From a virus: DNA of 64,000 bases. The notes beneath the pieces were generated by a model. That model was not told the DNA's origin. It saw only the letters and a list, made by a program, of their open reading frames with translations, and did no database searches. Shown in pieces: positions 36,200 to 43,022 of this stretch. Positions within the stretch are counted from its first letter, which is position 1; every line of letters begins with the position of its first letter. The stretch is from IMG/VR virus record IMGVR_UViG_3300002053_001113, positions 1 to 64,000 of that record; one strand, written 5' to 3'. A program made the position numbers and the translations under genes.

Positions 36200-36334
36200 A
36201 TGGCTAAGAAAAAATATGAGATGCCAACTGGTGTTGGGGCTGACCCATATGATGTTGCTGAAGAAACTAAGAAGCCAGTTCAAAAGGCAACACCTGCAGG
36301 TATAGTAAACAAGATTTTAAAGAAAAAGTATTAG
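36200..36334 (+). CDS. Small basic protein, 44 aa
   Basis: SD GGAGG six bases upstream. Opens with Lys-rich M-A-K-K-K-Y and ends K-I-L-K-K-K-Y; probably disordered. The overlapping frame at 36039-36305 is taken as a shadow. Confidence 0.45.
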   Translation: MAKKKYEMPTGVGADPYDVAEETKKPVQKATPAGIVNKILKKKY

Positions 36335-36364
36335 AAATAATACGCTGGATAAGGAGGTAGAAAA

Positions 36365-36856
36365 ATGTTTGATATTGATAAAAGTATCAATAGAATAATT
36401 GGAACAAAGAAAAAATTTAAAGATAGTGATTTTGATGGTGTTCCTGACAGTAGAGACTGCCAACCATTTAATCCTTTAAGACAAGATAAAGTAGATATAT
36501 ATTATTATAAAAAAGGATTAGACCCTAGAACAAGTACATTTTGGGATAGTATATATAGAGAAGTACATTATGGAAATAAACCATCATTAGCAGTTACTAG
36601 AAACGAGTTTAATACCTATTGGGGATATGTTGATAGTAGAAATGTCGATACAACAACAAGGTCCACACAAGGTGTTTTAGAGTCTATTTTTGGTATGTAT
36701 AATGTTAGTAATCCATTAGCTACTCCTGCTGGTCAACAGAAAATAAGAAGTGTGGGTGTTGGTCATACAAGTATGAGTATTGGTGACGTAATTAAGTTAG
36801 GAGGAATATATTATATTGTTGCAAGTGAAGGATTTAAAAGATTATATGTGAGGTAA
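36365..36856 (+). CDS. Protein with a calcium-loop motif, 163 aa
   Basis: Residues about 19-38 read D-S-D-F-D-G-V-P-D-S-R-D-C-Q-P-F-N, a thrombospondin-3-like D-x-D-x-D-G loop followed by Cys-x-Pro-x-Asn, matching the motif in the 410-residue protein at 10278. The rest is aromatic and ends in a beta-rich S-I-G-D-V-I-K-L-G-G region, a composition seen in small virion proteins. SD AAGGAGG. Confidence 0.6.
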   Translation: MFDIDKSINRIIGTKKKFKDSDFDGVPDSRDCQPFNPLRQDKVDIYYYKKGLDPRTSTFWDSIYREVHYGNKPSLAVTRNEFNTYWGYVDSRNVDTTTRSTQGVLESIFGMYNVSNPLATPAGQQKIRSVGVGHTSMSIGDVIKLGGIYYIVASEGFKRLYVR

Positions 36857-36861
36857 AGAAA

Positions 36862-37038
36862 ATGGACCCAGTAAAAAAGATTTTAGGAAAAGAACCAAAA
36901 CATTATCCAAAGCCAAAATATCCTTATTGTAATAAAGGACATCTTTTGGTTGAGGTATATAATGAAAAATATAATAGATATGATTGGGACTGTCCAACTT
37001 GTATTGAAGCAATGAGAAGAGCCCGTGAGGGGAGGTAA
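36862..37038 (+). CDS. Small Cys-containing (zinc-like) protein, 58 aa
   Basis: C-N-K-G-H near residue 23 and C-P-T-C near residue 44 make a plausible zinc site. The opening K-K-I-L-G-K-E-P resembles the start of the protein at 35981. SD is G-A-G-G at the end of the previous gene. Confidence 0.5.
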   Translation: MDPVKKILGKEPKHYPKPKYPYCNKGHLLVEVYNEKYNRYDWDCPTCIEAMRRAREGR

Positions 37039-37043
37039 AGAAA

Positions 37044-37199
37044 ATGGAATTTTATGCAATGGCATTAAAGAAAAAAATTAATATACCAGATGTGAATGTA
37101 AGGAAAGTAGTGAGAAATGGAAGAGCCTTTTTAGTTGGAAAATATAAAGTTGGTAGCAAAGAATACGAGGCTTGGAGAGCACTTGGAAAGGTGAAATAA
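37044..37199 (+). CDS. Small basic protein, 51 aa
   Basis: Compact beta/alpha composition, no Cys. GGGAGG SD overlaps the previous stop. No family. Confidence 0.48.
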   Translation: MEFYAMALKKKINIPDVNVRKVVRNGRAFLVGKYKVGSKEYEAWRALGKVK

Positions 37200-37201
37200 A
37201 A

Positions 37202-37366
37202 ATGGCCTTTGATGAGCAGTTTGAAAAGGTTGGTGGCGGTCCAACTGGAAAAAGCTGGTGGAAGGAACAACGTAAAAGATTAGAACAGGAAAAAGAAAGA
37301 AGAAAAAAATCTGTTTTACGCAATCTACCAGAGGATACAATAAGGCGAATATTAGAAGAAGAATAG
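37202..37366 (+). CDS. Small charged helical protein, 54 aa
   Basis: Arg/Lys/Glu-rich single helix after a Gly-rich start (F-E-K-V-G-G-G-P-T-G). No SD of its own beyond G-A-A-A-G-G-T-G upstream. Function unknown. Confidence 0.48.
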   Translation: MAFDEQFEKVGGGPTGKSWWKEQRKRLEQEKERRKKSVLRNLPEDTIRRILEEE

Positions 37367-37403
37367 TCACATTAGTGTGAATAAAAGGTGAGGTGCTGAT
37401 AGG

Positions 37404-37433
37404 ATGGCAAAAGGCAGAAAGAAAAAGAAGTAA
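37404..37433 (+). CDS. Possible 9-residue Lys-rich micro-ORF
   Basis: ATG-GCA-AAA-GGC... encoding M-A-K-G-R-K-K-K-K, with GGTGAGGTGC upstream. Too short to be sure; it may be a leader peptide. A second such frame occurs at 37730. Confidence 0.2.
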   Translation: MAKGRKKKK

Positions 37434-37503
37434 ATATGTTACTAAGGAGTTACTGATAAAATTGTTTTTTTAATTTTAAATTTTAAAATTTGAGGAGTAA
37501 CAC

Positions 37504-37608
37504 ATGGCGAAGGATGTTGATGATATAATTAAGGAGGAAATAAAAGAAGGTGTTGACTTCTTTTTTAGATGGAAGAAGGCAATAACAGCACACTTGAAGA
37601 AAAAATGA
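37504..37608 (+). CDS. Small hypothetical protein, 34 aa
   Basis: SD GAGGAG precedes the ATG and is part of a GGAGTAAC motif that recurs in the window. Acidic N-half, aromatic/basic C-half (F-F-F-R-W-K-K). Upstream bases 37434-37503 hold T-runs and a self-complementary A/T stretch that may be a terminator. Confidence 0.42.
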   Translation: MAKDVDDIIKEEIKEGVDFFFRWKKAITAHLKKK

Positions 37609-37730
37609 GATTTGGAAGAAAAACATTAGAAGAAATAAAAGAAGAGGATGAGATAATAAGAGCAAGTGATTTGGATTTAAAATTGAAAACACCGCAGTTT
37701 TGGAAACGTGATGATATGGGTGAGATATAA
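37569..37730 (+). CDS. Small charged protein, 53 aa (start uncertain)
   Basis: The frame overlaps the previous gene; the alternative start is the ATG at 37605, which overlaps that gene's stop as ATGA and would give 41 residues. Charged and helical, with T-P-Q-F-W-K-R near the end. Confidence 0.4.
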   Translation: MEEGNNSTLEEKMRFGRKTLEEIKEEDEIIRASDLDLKLKTPQFWKRDDMGEI

Positions 37731-37753
37731 TGGCAAGAATAAAACGGAGGTAG
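37730..37753 (+). CDS. Possible 7-residue Arg-rich micro-ORF
   Basis: M-A-R-I-K-R-R and a stop whose last codons contain the SD (CGGAGG) of the next gene; it starts at the previous stop (TAATG). Could be a coupling peptide. Very short, so low confidence. Confidence 0.18.
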   Translation: MARIKRR

Positions 37754-37757
37754 TAAA

Positions 37758-37928
37758 ATGTATTATCAAAGAGTTTCAAACAAAGATTTTGAACAAAACA
37801 TTAAAGGGAAGCTACCGTTTGGTGGGTGGGTTTTAATAAATGAGCCAACTATAAGACATCTGGGAGTTAAACCAGGTGATGTGATTGTTAATAAATACAG
37901 AACAATATATTTTAGGGTAAAAGGATAA
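37758..37928 (+). CDS. Small hypothetical protein, 56 aa
   Basis: SD CGGAGG. Composition suggests a small beta-barrel (G-G-W-V-L-I-N, V-K-P-G-D-V-I-V-N-K-Y), like SH3 or AbrB-sized folds; no specific family. Confidence 0.5.
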   Translation: MYYQRVSNKDFEQNIKGKLPFGGWVLINEPTIRHLGVKPGDVIVNKYRTIYFRVKG

Positions 37929-37929
37929 A

Positions 37930-38136
37930 ATGGCAACAATTAAAGATATGAAACCTTGGATGACACCAACCAAATTTGAACGAGAAAGGTTTAAATTAGT
38001 AAAAAAAGATGGAGAATTTTTTATTGGTTATAATGGTGATTTACTTATGTCTCTTCACACTACTGACAAAAAAGAGGCTGAAGAGATGTTTGGATTAAGA
38101 GTTGATAAAGTTATAGAAAATATTAATAGAGGGTGA
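37930..38136 (+). CDS. Small hypothetical protein, 68 aa
   Basis: Mixed alpha/beta; the G-E-F-F-I-G-Y-N-G-D segment with a helix containing K-K-E-A-E-E-M-F looks like a small strand-helix repeat. Starts one base after the previous stop. Confidence 0.52.
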   Translation: MATIKDMKPWMTPTKFERERFKLVKKDGEFFIGYNGDLLMSLHTTDKKEAEEMFGLRVDKVIENINRG

Positions 38137-38141
38137 TATAA

Positions 38142-38363
38142 ATGCCAGCAAATCTAAGATTTTACAATAGAGACCCAAACGGGTTAGGTAGAGGACGTGG
38201 AGTCTATTATCATAGAGGACATGGATATTGGAGTAAGTATGATGTAGGTAGAGATGCTAAGATACAGGCGAGAGGATATAGAACACACAAGACAGGATTG
38301 AGTAAAACAACTGGTAAGGCAAGTAAGATAGCACAAGCAGGAGATGGCAAACTACCACGTTAA
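38142..38363 (+). CDS. Basic Gly/Arg/Tyr-rich protein, 73 aa
   Basis: Rich in R-G, G-Y-W and H-R-G, with a pI clearly above neutral; likely nucleic-acid binding or packaged with DNA (inference). SD GGGTGA. It is the last gene of the 35.6-38.4 kb cluster. Confidence 0.52.
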   Translation: MPANLRFYNRDPNGLGRGRGVYYHRGHGYWSKYDVGRDAKIQARGYRTHKTGLSKTTGKASKIAQAGDGKLPR

Positions 38364-38427
38364 ATCAAAACATTTAAATATCTTTTTCTTTAGTTAAAAG
38401 AATGTATAAATCACAACATTTATATAG
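38362..38427 (+). promoter_or_regulatory. Two tandem class B promoters
   Basis: AAATCAAAACATTTAAATA at 38362-38380 and AAATCACAACATTTATATAG at 38408-38427, both ATCAAAA-TTTATATA type. The second is 55 bases before the TTG start at 38482. They begin a new transcription unit ending in queE. Confidence 0.65.
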
Positions 38428-38481
38428 TGGAATATATTATTTAATATAAGGCTTTAAATAAAATAGAGGGGGTGATTTATT

Positions 38482-38706
38482 TTGAAAAGAGGCACCTCTA
38501 TAAGGGGTAGAAAACGTGCCAAACGTTCTAAGCCTCCAAAATCACGTAGATATTGTTTGGCTTGTCAAAAGAGGACAAGTTTTAGATATGATAAAATTGT
38601 AGGTCATAGTAGATGTTGTGAATGTGGAGGAGCATTATCAAAACGTTTTACTCCAAAGGAGGTGGAAAAGTTTGTCAAAAGCAAACAGAAAAAAAAGAAC
38701 TTGTAA
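38482..38706 (+). CDS. Basic zinc-ribbon protein, 74 aa
   Basis: TTG start behind GGGGGTGA. Very basic N-terminus, then C-L-A-C and C-C-E-C, giving a four-Cys zinc ribbon, then a Lys-rich tail. Such proteins resemble small ribosomal or transcription zinc ribbons, and DNA/RNA binding is probable. First gene after tandem class B promoters. Confidence 0.58.
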   Translation: MKRGTSIRGRKRAKRSKPPKSRRYCLACQKRTSFRYDKIVGHSRCCECGGALSKRFTPKEVEKFVKSKQKKKNL

Positions 38707-38893
38707 AATATGTGGAGCACCAAGTTATGGTTTTAGATGTTTCAGTTGCCACGTGAGACGAGCAGGGTCACGTGTCAGCCAAATGCTACAAAGCAGAAAG
38801 CAGTTGAAAAGAAGAATGGGTATAGAAGATGTTTGGGATTACCAAATACATGACAAAAGTGAAAGTGACTATATGCCACGACAAAGAGATTAA
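38672..38893 (+). CDS. Zinc-finger protein, 73 aa
   Basis: C-K-I-C-G-A-P and C-F-S-C-H make a four-Cys site, followed by a basic helix. I start at TTG 38672 because AAAGGAGG lies just before it; an ATG at 38618 would put the start far inside the upstream gene with no SD. Confidence 0.52.
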   Translation: MSKANRKKRTCKICGAPSYGFRCFSCHVRRAGSRVSQMLQSRKQLKRRMGIEDVWDYQIHDKSESDYMPRQRD

Positions 38894-38987
38894 TGAGGAT
38901 ACAATAGTGAAAGCTTTGGAGGACAACTTGGAGTTTAAACTATTAATGGTTGAAGGAATTAGGACAAAGGTGACAGAAAAACAATGA
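38850..38987 (+). CDS. Small hypothetical protein, 45 aa
   Basis: Overlaps the previous gene by 44 bases in another frame and shares ATGA with the next. Short beta/alpha composition; no family. Confidence 0.38.
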   Translation: MTKVKVTICHDKEINEDTIVKALEDNLEFKLLMVEGIRTKVTEKQ

Positions 38988-39142
38988 GGCCTCCTTATTG
39001 GTGTCCAAATGGGTGTGGTAAATGTGTGAGTTTGGTATTGGATAGTAATGTTCCAAAAGAGATAAGAGCTTATAGATGTAAAAGATGTGGTGAGTATTTT
39101 ACATTAAGGAGGTTAAAAAGATATCATAACTATGGAGGGTAA
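38984..39142 (+). CDS. Small zinc-ribbon protein, 52 aa
   Basis: C-P-N-G-C-G-K-C and C-K-R-C-G form a zinc ribbon, with a basic R-R-L-K-R tail. ATGA overlap with the gene before. Confidence 0.5.
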   Translation: MRPPYWCPNGCGKCVSLVLDSNVPKEIRAYRCKRCGEYFTLRRLKRYHNYGG

Positions 39143-39145
39143 AAA

Positions 39146-39391
39146 ATGGACGAGGATGAAACAACCTTAAGAATGAATTTAGTTGAGATGGTTAATGACC
39201 TAAAAGGAAAAAGAATATTAAAAGAAACACTGGTTGGGTTTTTACATCATTATGGTTTGGTGGAATACATACCTGAGGAAGATAAAAAACCAATAGGAAT
39301 TAAATTTAACAACCAATATTATGCCAGGAGTGAACAAGGTGAGTATGTTAAGGTTAATTATATATTAGGTTTGGAGGAGGGTGAAAAATGA
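39146..39391 (+). CDS. Hypothetical protein, 81 aa
   Basis: Acidic start, helical, with F-L-H-H-Y-G-L in the middle and an aromatic beta end. GGAGG upstream; ends in an ATGA overlap with queE, so it may be co-translated with it. Role in the deazaguanine step is not evident. Confidence 0.5.
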   Translation: MDEDETTLRMNLVEMVNDLKGKRILKETLVGFLHHYGLVEYIPEEDKKPIGIKFNNQYYARSEQGEYVKVNYILGLEEGEK

Positions 39392-40047
39392 ATGTAAACG
39401 AGATATTTGAGAGCATACAAGGTGAAGGACCATTTACAGGCAAGCCTGCTGTGTTTGTGAGGCTGTGGGGTTGTATCAAACCATATTGTAGTTTCTGTGA
39501 TACAAAATATGCTTGGAGCAACAAAAAGAAAGAAGCAAAAGGTATGGACGTTAGTGATATCATAAAAAAGGTTGAGAAATATAAATCAAAATTTGTTGTA
39601 ATAACAGGAGGAGAACCTTTTGCACAGGAAAAGGTTTATTATTTAATTAACAGGCTATTAGGTGATGGATATAAAGTTCAAGTTGAAACAAGTGGAAAGG
39701 CAGAGATACTTAAAAATAGATTTGATGATTTTATGAGTGATAATTTAAGTATTATAATGTCACCAAAACAATACAATGGAAGATTTAAGGTATTTGACAA
39801 TAAAACACTTGATGTAGCTGACGTTTATAAGTTTGTTGTTGAAAATAAAGAAGAGTTGAATAATGTAATTGAATTTGTAAGGTGGAATAATATTGAGAAA
39901 AAACGTGTATTCCTAATGCCTAAAGGTGCTACACGTAAGGAGCAGTTAAAGATTAGCCAACAAGTGATTAAGTGGTGTATTGATAATGGTTTTAATTTTT
40001 CAACAAGATTACATATATTAATTTGGGATAGAAAAAGAAAGGTGTGA
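39388..40047 (+). CDS. queE: 7-carboxy-7-deazaguanine synthase (radical SAM), 219 aa
   Basis: Converts CPH4 (6-carboxy-tetrahydropterin) to 7-carboxy-7-deazaguanine using SAM and a [4Fe-4S] cluster. The family opening I-F-E-S-I-Q-G-E-G-P-F-T-G is intact at residues 6-18, followed by R-L-W-G-C, then C-S-F-C-D-T; the cluster cysteines are spaced C-x4-C-x2-C, one residue wider than the classical CX3CX2C. V-I-T-G-G-E-P-F is the SAM-binding stretch. Viral QueE usually feeds DNA base modification rather than tRNA queuosine. The TGT-like gene at 62205 is the likely user; queC/D/folE are not in this window. Last rightward gene before the strand switch. Confidence 0.88.
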   Translation: MNVNEIFESIQGEGPFTGKPAVFVRLWGCIKPYCSFCDTKYAWSNKKKEAKGMDVSDIIKKVEKYKSKFVVITGGEPFAQEKVYYLINRLLGDGYKVQVETSGKAEILKNRFDDFMSDNLSIIMSPKQYNGRFKVFDNKTLDVADVYKFVVENKEELNNVIEFVRWNNIEKKRVFLMPKGATRKEQLKISQQVIKWCIDNGFNFSTRLHILIWDRKRKV

Positions 40048-40049
40048 AC

Positions 40050-40360
40050 AGGAGTAGTAATTACCCGAGATTGCTACGCTACAATAGGAGGGACTGAGGC
40101 ATCTGGAGTAGCAACCTAACTGCCGAACACCTCCAACTCCTTCACAAAACCTAAACAAAAAGGAAGTGGCTGAAATTAAGGCACGTGGATTAATCTCCTC
40201 TCTATAAGTCTGGGGTAAACGGTCTGGCAAGTCCTTTTATGAAAAAGGTGGAAATTCCAGTGGCAGGTGGAAGACCTTCCTTCCTTTATAACTCTCTGTT
40301 TTCATGGTGAATAGGTGTTCTGGGACCTCGTCTCCCAGCCCTCACCCTAATTTCTAAATT
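40050..40360. ncRNA. GC-rich structured non-coding region, probable ncRNA
   Basis: About 310 bases with no convincing gene, locally near 50% GC against about 30% nearby. Pairings visible by eye: TTGCTAC (40071-40077) with GTAGCAA (40108-40114); GAACACC (40125-40131) with GGTGTTC (40314-40320), a long-range helix; a CCTTTT/AAAAGG hairpin; and CTGGGA/TCCCAG near 40320-40340 enclosed by GGTG/CACC. Strand is undecided. I could not match RNase P, SRP RNA, tRNA or group I motifs. It lies between convergent operons, so it could also be a bidirectional 3' end. Confidence 0.6.
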
Positions 40361-40366
40361 TTAATT

Positions 40367-40495
40367 TTAACACCAATGAGAACAATAGAAGTTTTTGGCT
40401 ACTATGCCAGCTATTACTACCACAGCCACGATTAAGGCAGTAACGAAGATTAGAGTAATCACCATACGTATCTTGTGTTTTGTTTTTCTATTCAT
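40367..40495 (-). CDS. Single-TM microprotein, 42 aa
   Basis: Basic start (N-R-K-T-K-H-K-I-R), one hydrophobic helix (about 11-33) and a tail with two Cys. Probably the last gene of the leftward operon. No clear SD. Confidence 0.45.
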   Translation of the reverse strand: MNRKTKHKIRMVITLIFVTALIVAVVVIAGIVAKNFYCSHWC

Positions 40496-40507
40496 TTATT
40501 GTGTGTT

Positions 40508-40684
40508 TTATACCTGTTCAATCATATAAATGTTTTCAGGTTGCATTAAGGCTAATTGTCTTTGTTCTTTTTTTGCTTCTTCAAAGCTGTTATATATAGT
40601 ATCTTCTTTCTCATCTACATCAACTGGTATGTAGGCTACTATTTTATATTTTCCACTATTTGGATATTTAACTCTTGCTGCCAT
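40508..40684 (-). CDS. Small hypothetical protein, 58 aa
   Basis: ATG at 40684 with GAGGGGTGG upstream (an in-frame GTG at 40693 is the alternative). Starts A-A-R-V-K-Y-P-N-S-G-K-Y-K-I-V; beta-alpha layout similar to several small neighbours that read like single-domain strand-helix proteins. Confidence 0.5.
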   Translation of the reverse strand: MAARVKYPNSGKYKIVAYIPVDVDEKEDTIYNSFEEAKKEQRQLALMQPENIYMIEQV

Positions 40685-40787
40685 TTTTTCCACCCCTCAT
40701 TATTCTATATAATATTAAAAAGATAAAGATTATAATCATTATTGTAAATCCAAATATCACTTGCTCATTACTTATTTGGAGTGCCAT
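40668..40787 (-). CDS. Single-TM microprotein, 39 aa
   Basis: Hydrophobic helix (about 11-28) then basic tail. It ends inside the following gene. One of several small membrane proteins in this operon. Confidence 0.4.
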   Translation of the reverse strand: MALQISNEQVIFGFTIMIIIFIFLILYRIMRGGKNGSKS

Positions 40788-40946
40788 TTATTCATCCTCA
40801 TAATCTGGGAAAAATACTTTTTGAACTTCTTTTCCATCTTTAAATGCTTGTATTAATGTTTGACTATTCTCTTCATCTAACTCAAAAGTTACTCCTTCTC
40901 CTCTTGCTACATCAAACATTATTTCAACTCTTTGTTTCTTTCTCAT
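40788..40946 (-). CDS. Small acidic protein, 52 aa
   Basis: ATG at 40946 is preceded by CGGAGTGG. Acidic centre (F-E-L-D-E-E-N-S) and an F-F-P-D-Y-E-D-E C-terminus. No family. Confidence 0.45.
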   Translation of the reverse strand: MRKKQRVEIMFDVARGEGVTFELDEENSQTLIQAFKDGKEVQKVFFPDYEDE

Positions 40947-41151
40947 TTTGTTCCACTCCGTTTCTTTTCTTTGATTTATACCACTGCCACTCAAATGTGA
41001 TAAGTGCTATAATAAGTAATGCTATTGCTAACCAATTTATAGCAGTAATAAGACAGGTGTAGATGGCTAATAACACAAACATCATCATCATTACACTTTC
41101 CACAACATCAAAAGGAAATGTTGTTCCATATTTAATCTGTTTTCTTCCCAT
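40924..41151 (-). CDS. Two-TM membrane protein, 75 aa
   Basis: Two TM helices (about 22-42 and 44-60) and a charged tail. Start chosen at 41151 behind GGGGAGA. Overlaps the flanking genes. Confidence 0.5.
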   Translation of the reverse strand: MGRKQIKYGTTFPFDVVESVMMMMFVLLAIYTCLITAINWLAIALLIIALITFEWQWYKSKKRNGVEQNEKETKS

Positions 41152-41443
41152 CTCTATCTCCCCATAAGTCACCAACTATAATATTACAATTATGCTTTTC
41201 TTTTAATACTTTTCTATGTTTTGCCACCAATGATTCACTTGTTGTGACAAACCTTTTTTGTTGTTCATTTGAAATTAAATATTGAAAAAAGTCGTATAAT
41301 GATATAATATCTCTTTCAGTAAGTTTTTCTATTTCCATAAACTCCAAATCAGCCTCCTCCTGTAATTCTTTGTCACTCATTTTACCTAACATATCAAATA
41401 TGTCTTTTGGTGTTGGTTTCTTTTTGTCACTTGTTATTCTCAT
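41132..41443 (-). CDS. Helical hypothetical protein, 103 aa
   Basis: ATG at 41443 directly follows the upstream stop. Predicted helices with acidic surfaces (D-K-E-L-Q-E-E-A-D), then a short C-terminal beta piece. No recognised family. Confidence 0.5.
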   Translation of the reverse strand: MRITSDKKKPTPKDIFDMLGKMSDKELQEEADLEFMEIEKLTERDIISLYDFFQYLISNEQQKRFVTTSESLVAKHRKVLKEKHNCNIIVGDLWGDRDGKKTD

Positions 41444-41444
41444 T

Positions 41445-41951
41445 TTAACACTTGCCCTCATCTGGCTTTAAGCCAATTTTCCTATCTACTTTTAATGCTA
41501 TTTTCCTTGTCAAAGCAAACAGCTTATAAAAGTCTTCTATTGTCCATTTTGTATCTGTGAATCCGTGACCCATTTTCAATCCTATACTTTGTAGTTTCCT
41601 CACATCTCTTCTTATTGCATCCCATTCTTTTCCTTTAGGAACCTCTATATCATATAAATGGTCACTTGCTGCATTCATCATCATCTCAATTTCCTTTGCT
41701 AAATATTTCTCATAGTCACCATCATATACTTTATCTGCTATCTCCACAAACATCTTTAAGTATTGCATATAAGGAAACCCATAGTTTAAGGTATCTGGCG
41801 GACTTCCACTTATCATCAACTTTCTATTCTTAGGTGTTTCGTCCATCCACTTTTTGTATATCCTCATTTTACTTGCGTTAAAATGTTCAATATGTTCTGC
41901 AAACTTTACCAAACATATTACTAATCCTTTTCCATATTCTGATTTAGCCAT
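41445..41951 (-). CDS. Hypothetical protein, 168 aa
   Basis: All-helical composition with aromatic patches. No Cys motif, TM or known signature. SD AGGAGG at 41955-41960, overlapping the previous gene's end. Confidence 0.55.
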   Translation of the reverse strand: MAKSEYGKGLVICLVKFAEHIEHFNASKMRIYKKWMDETPKNRKLMISGSPPDTLNYGFPYMQYLKMFVEIADKVYDGDYEKYLAKEIEMMMNAASDHLYDIEVPKGKEWDAIRRDVRKLQSIGLKMGHGFTDTKWTIEDFYKLFALTRKIALKVDRKIGLKPDEGKC

Positions 41952-42129
41952 CTTTCTTCCTCCTCCTAAAATTTATAATCACAAGTATAATTATAATAAT
42001 GAAGGAGACAAGCAAGTAAATCTCCTCTACTAAATCACCAAACCACCCTGCTATTACATTATGAAATAAAGCCAATAGGCAGAGGACTATAATAATGAAA
42101 GTTAAAATTGGAAATCGTTCATCACTCAT
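41944..42129 (-). CDS. Two-TM microprotein, 61 aa
   Basis: Two hydrophobic helices (about 8-26 and 35-53) with a basic R-R-R-K-K end. Overlaps both neighbours by a few bases. Confidence 0.5.
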   Translation of the reverse strand: MSDERFPILTFIIIVLCLLALFHNVIAGWFGDLVEEIYLLVSFIIIIILVIINFRRRKKDG

Positions 42130-42379
42130 TTTTTCTCTCCTTATATCTCTTTACATTAATGTTGTGGCAATGACGGCAAATTGATTTACTATAATTAGCC
42201 TTACGTTTAAGGCATTGATTACAATAACCAAGCCTCTTTGCCTTCTCTCTTCTCTTTGCCATATATTTTTTGTTATACTCCTGCCACTTCTTTTTGTTCT
42301 TTTCTATATATTTCTTACGTGTTTTAGCATACTTTCCACTCTCAACATATTTTCTCATATATTTATTTTTAATCACCAT
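42122..42379 (-). CDS. Basic zinc-finger protein, 85 aa
   Basis: Lys/Tyr-rich helix (1-50), then C-N-Q-C and C-R-H-C-H: a C4-type finger resembling phage HNH-less zinc proteins. Strong positive charge suggests nucleic-acid contact. Overlaps the neighbouring genes by 7-8 bases. Confidence 0.55.
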   Translation of the reverse strand: MVIKNKYMRKYVESGKYAKTRKKYIEKNKKKWQEYNKKYMAKRREKAKRLGYCNQCLKRKANYSKSICRHCHNINVKRYKERKNE

Positions 42380-42648
42380 CTTTTATTATCCTCTATCATT
42401 CTTTTACTAATGGCTATTACATAACCAATCCAAATTAAAATAAACTCCAACAAGCAAAGGAAAATATAATCCCAAAAGGTTCGTTCACCATATAACACAA
42501 CATCAAAGTAAGCCATAACAGGTATCAAAAATAAAAAGACAGCTAAAATAAGTGGTAAATGTAATCTTATTTCTACTATGTCTTTAACCATATAACTTCC
42601 AATCTTATTTAATACTTTTGATAACTTACTTTCTCTTTTCATCCTCAT
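42373..42648 (-). CDS. Two-TM membrane protein, 91 aa
   Basis: ATG at 42648 behind AGGTGA. Two TM helices (about 31-52 and 62-80) after a basic amphipathic start. An upstream in-frame ATG at 42708 lacks an SD. First gene after the inverted-repeat region 42722-42868. Confidence 0.5.
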   Translation of the reverse strand: MRMKRESKLSKVLNKIGSYMVKDIVEIRLHLPLILAVFLFLIPVMAYFDVVLYGERTFWDYIFLCLLEFILIWIGYVIAISKRMIEDNKRW

Positions 42649-42721
42649 TTCACCTGTTTTTTTGTTAAAACTATACTTTTTCATCATATTTATCAAAATC
42701 CGTCTCATTTAAACACTTGAT

Positions 42722-42868
42722 TTCCACACGTTCTTGCGGTAGTTAATAGTTTAACACCCGCGGATTTATCCACCACTTAAACCTAATTTATCTACTTAGA
42801 TAGTTTAGGTTTAACGTGTGATTGTTGTTTAACGTGTATTGTGTAATAAAAGTGGTGAAAACGTGGAA
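42722..42868. repeat. Nested inverted repeats, possible structured RNA or control site
   Basis: Three nested or adjacent pairings: TTCCACACGTT (42722) with AACGTGGAA (42860); CACCACTT (42771) with AAGTGGTG (42850); TTAAACCTAA (42777) with TTAGGTTTAA (42805), extended by TATCTA/TAGATA around a two-base loop. Two direct TTTAACGTGT copies (about 42811 and 42828) lie inside. No coding frame is visible. It sits between leftward genes. Confidence 0.55.
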
Positions 42869-42900
42869 TTTCAGTGTTTGTGTGTGTTTAACCACCCTGT

Positions 42901-43020
42901 TTATATTAAATAACACCCCACACCATGATTTATACAATTAATCATAACATATATACCCACAATTATCATTAAAATTAGGATAGTGATTGTAAATATCCAC
43001 ACCCACACATTTTTATTCAT
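42901..43020 (-). CDS. Single-TM microprotein, 39 aa
   Basis: One hydrophobic helix (about 5-27) after M-N-K-N-V-W-V-W. Plausible member of the microprotein series; no SD seen. Confidence 0.38.
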   Translation of the reverse strand: MNKNVWVWIFTITILILMIIVGIYVMINCINHGVGCYLI

Positions 43021-43022
43021 AT

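Noticed and set aside
36039-36305. + frame of 88 residues
   Set aside because: Alternative frame across two genes with good starts and SDs.
40018-40230. A - frame of about 70 residues over the GC-rich region
   Set aside because: No SD, odd composition, and it overlaps predicted RNA helices; treated as a shadow of the structured region.
40050-40360. RNase P RNA, SRP RNA, tmRNA or group I intron
   Set aside because: None of the conserved cores could be found by eye on either strand; kept only as an unidentified structured region.
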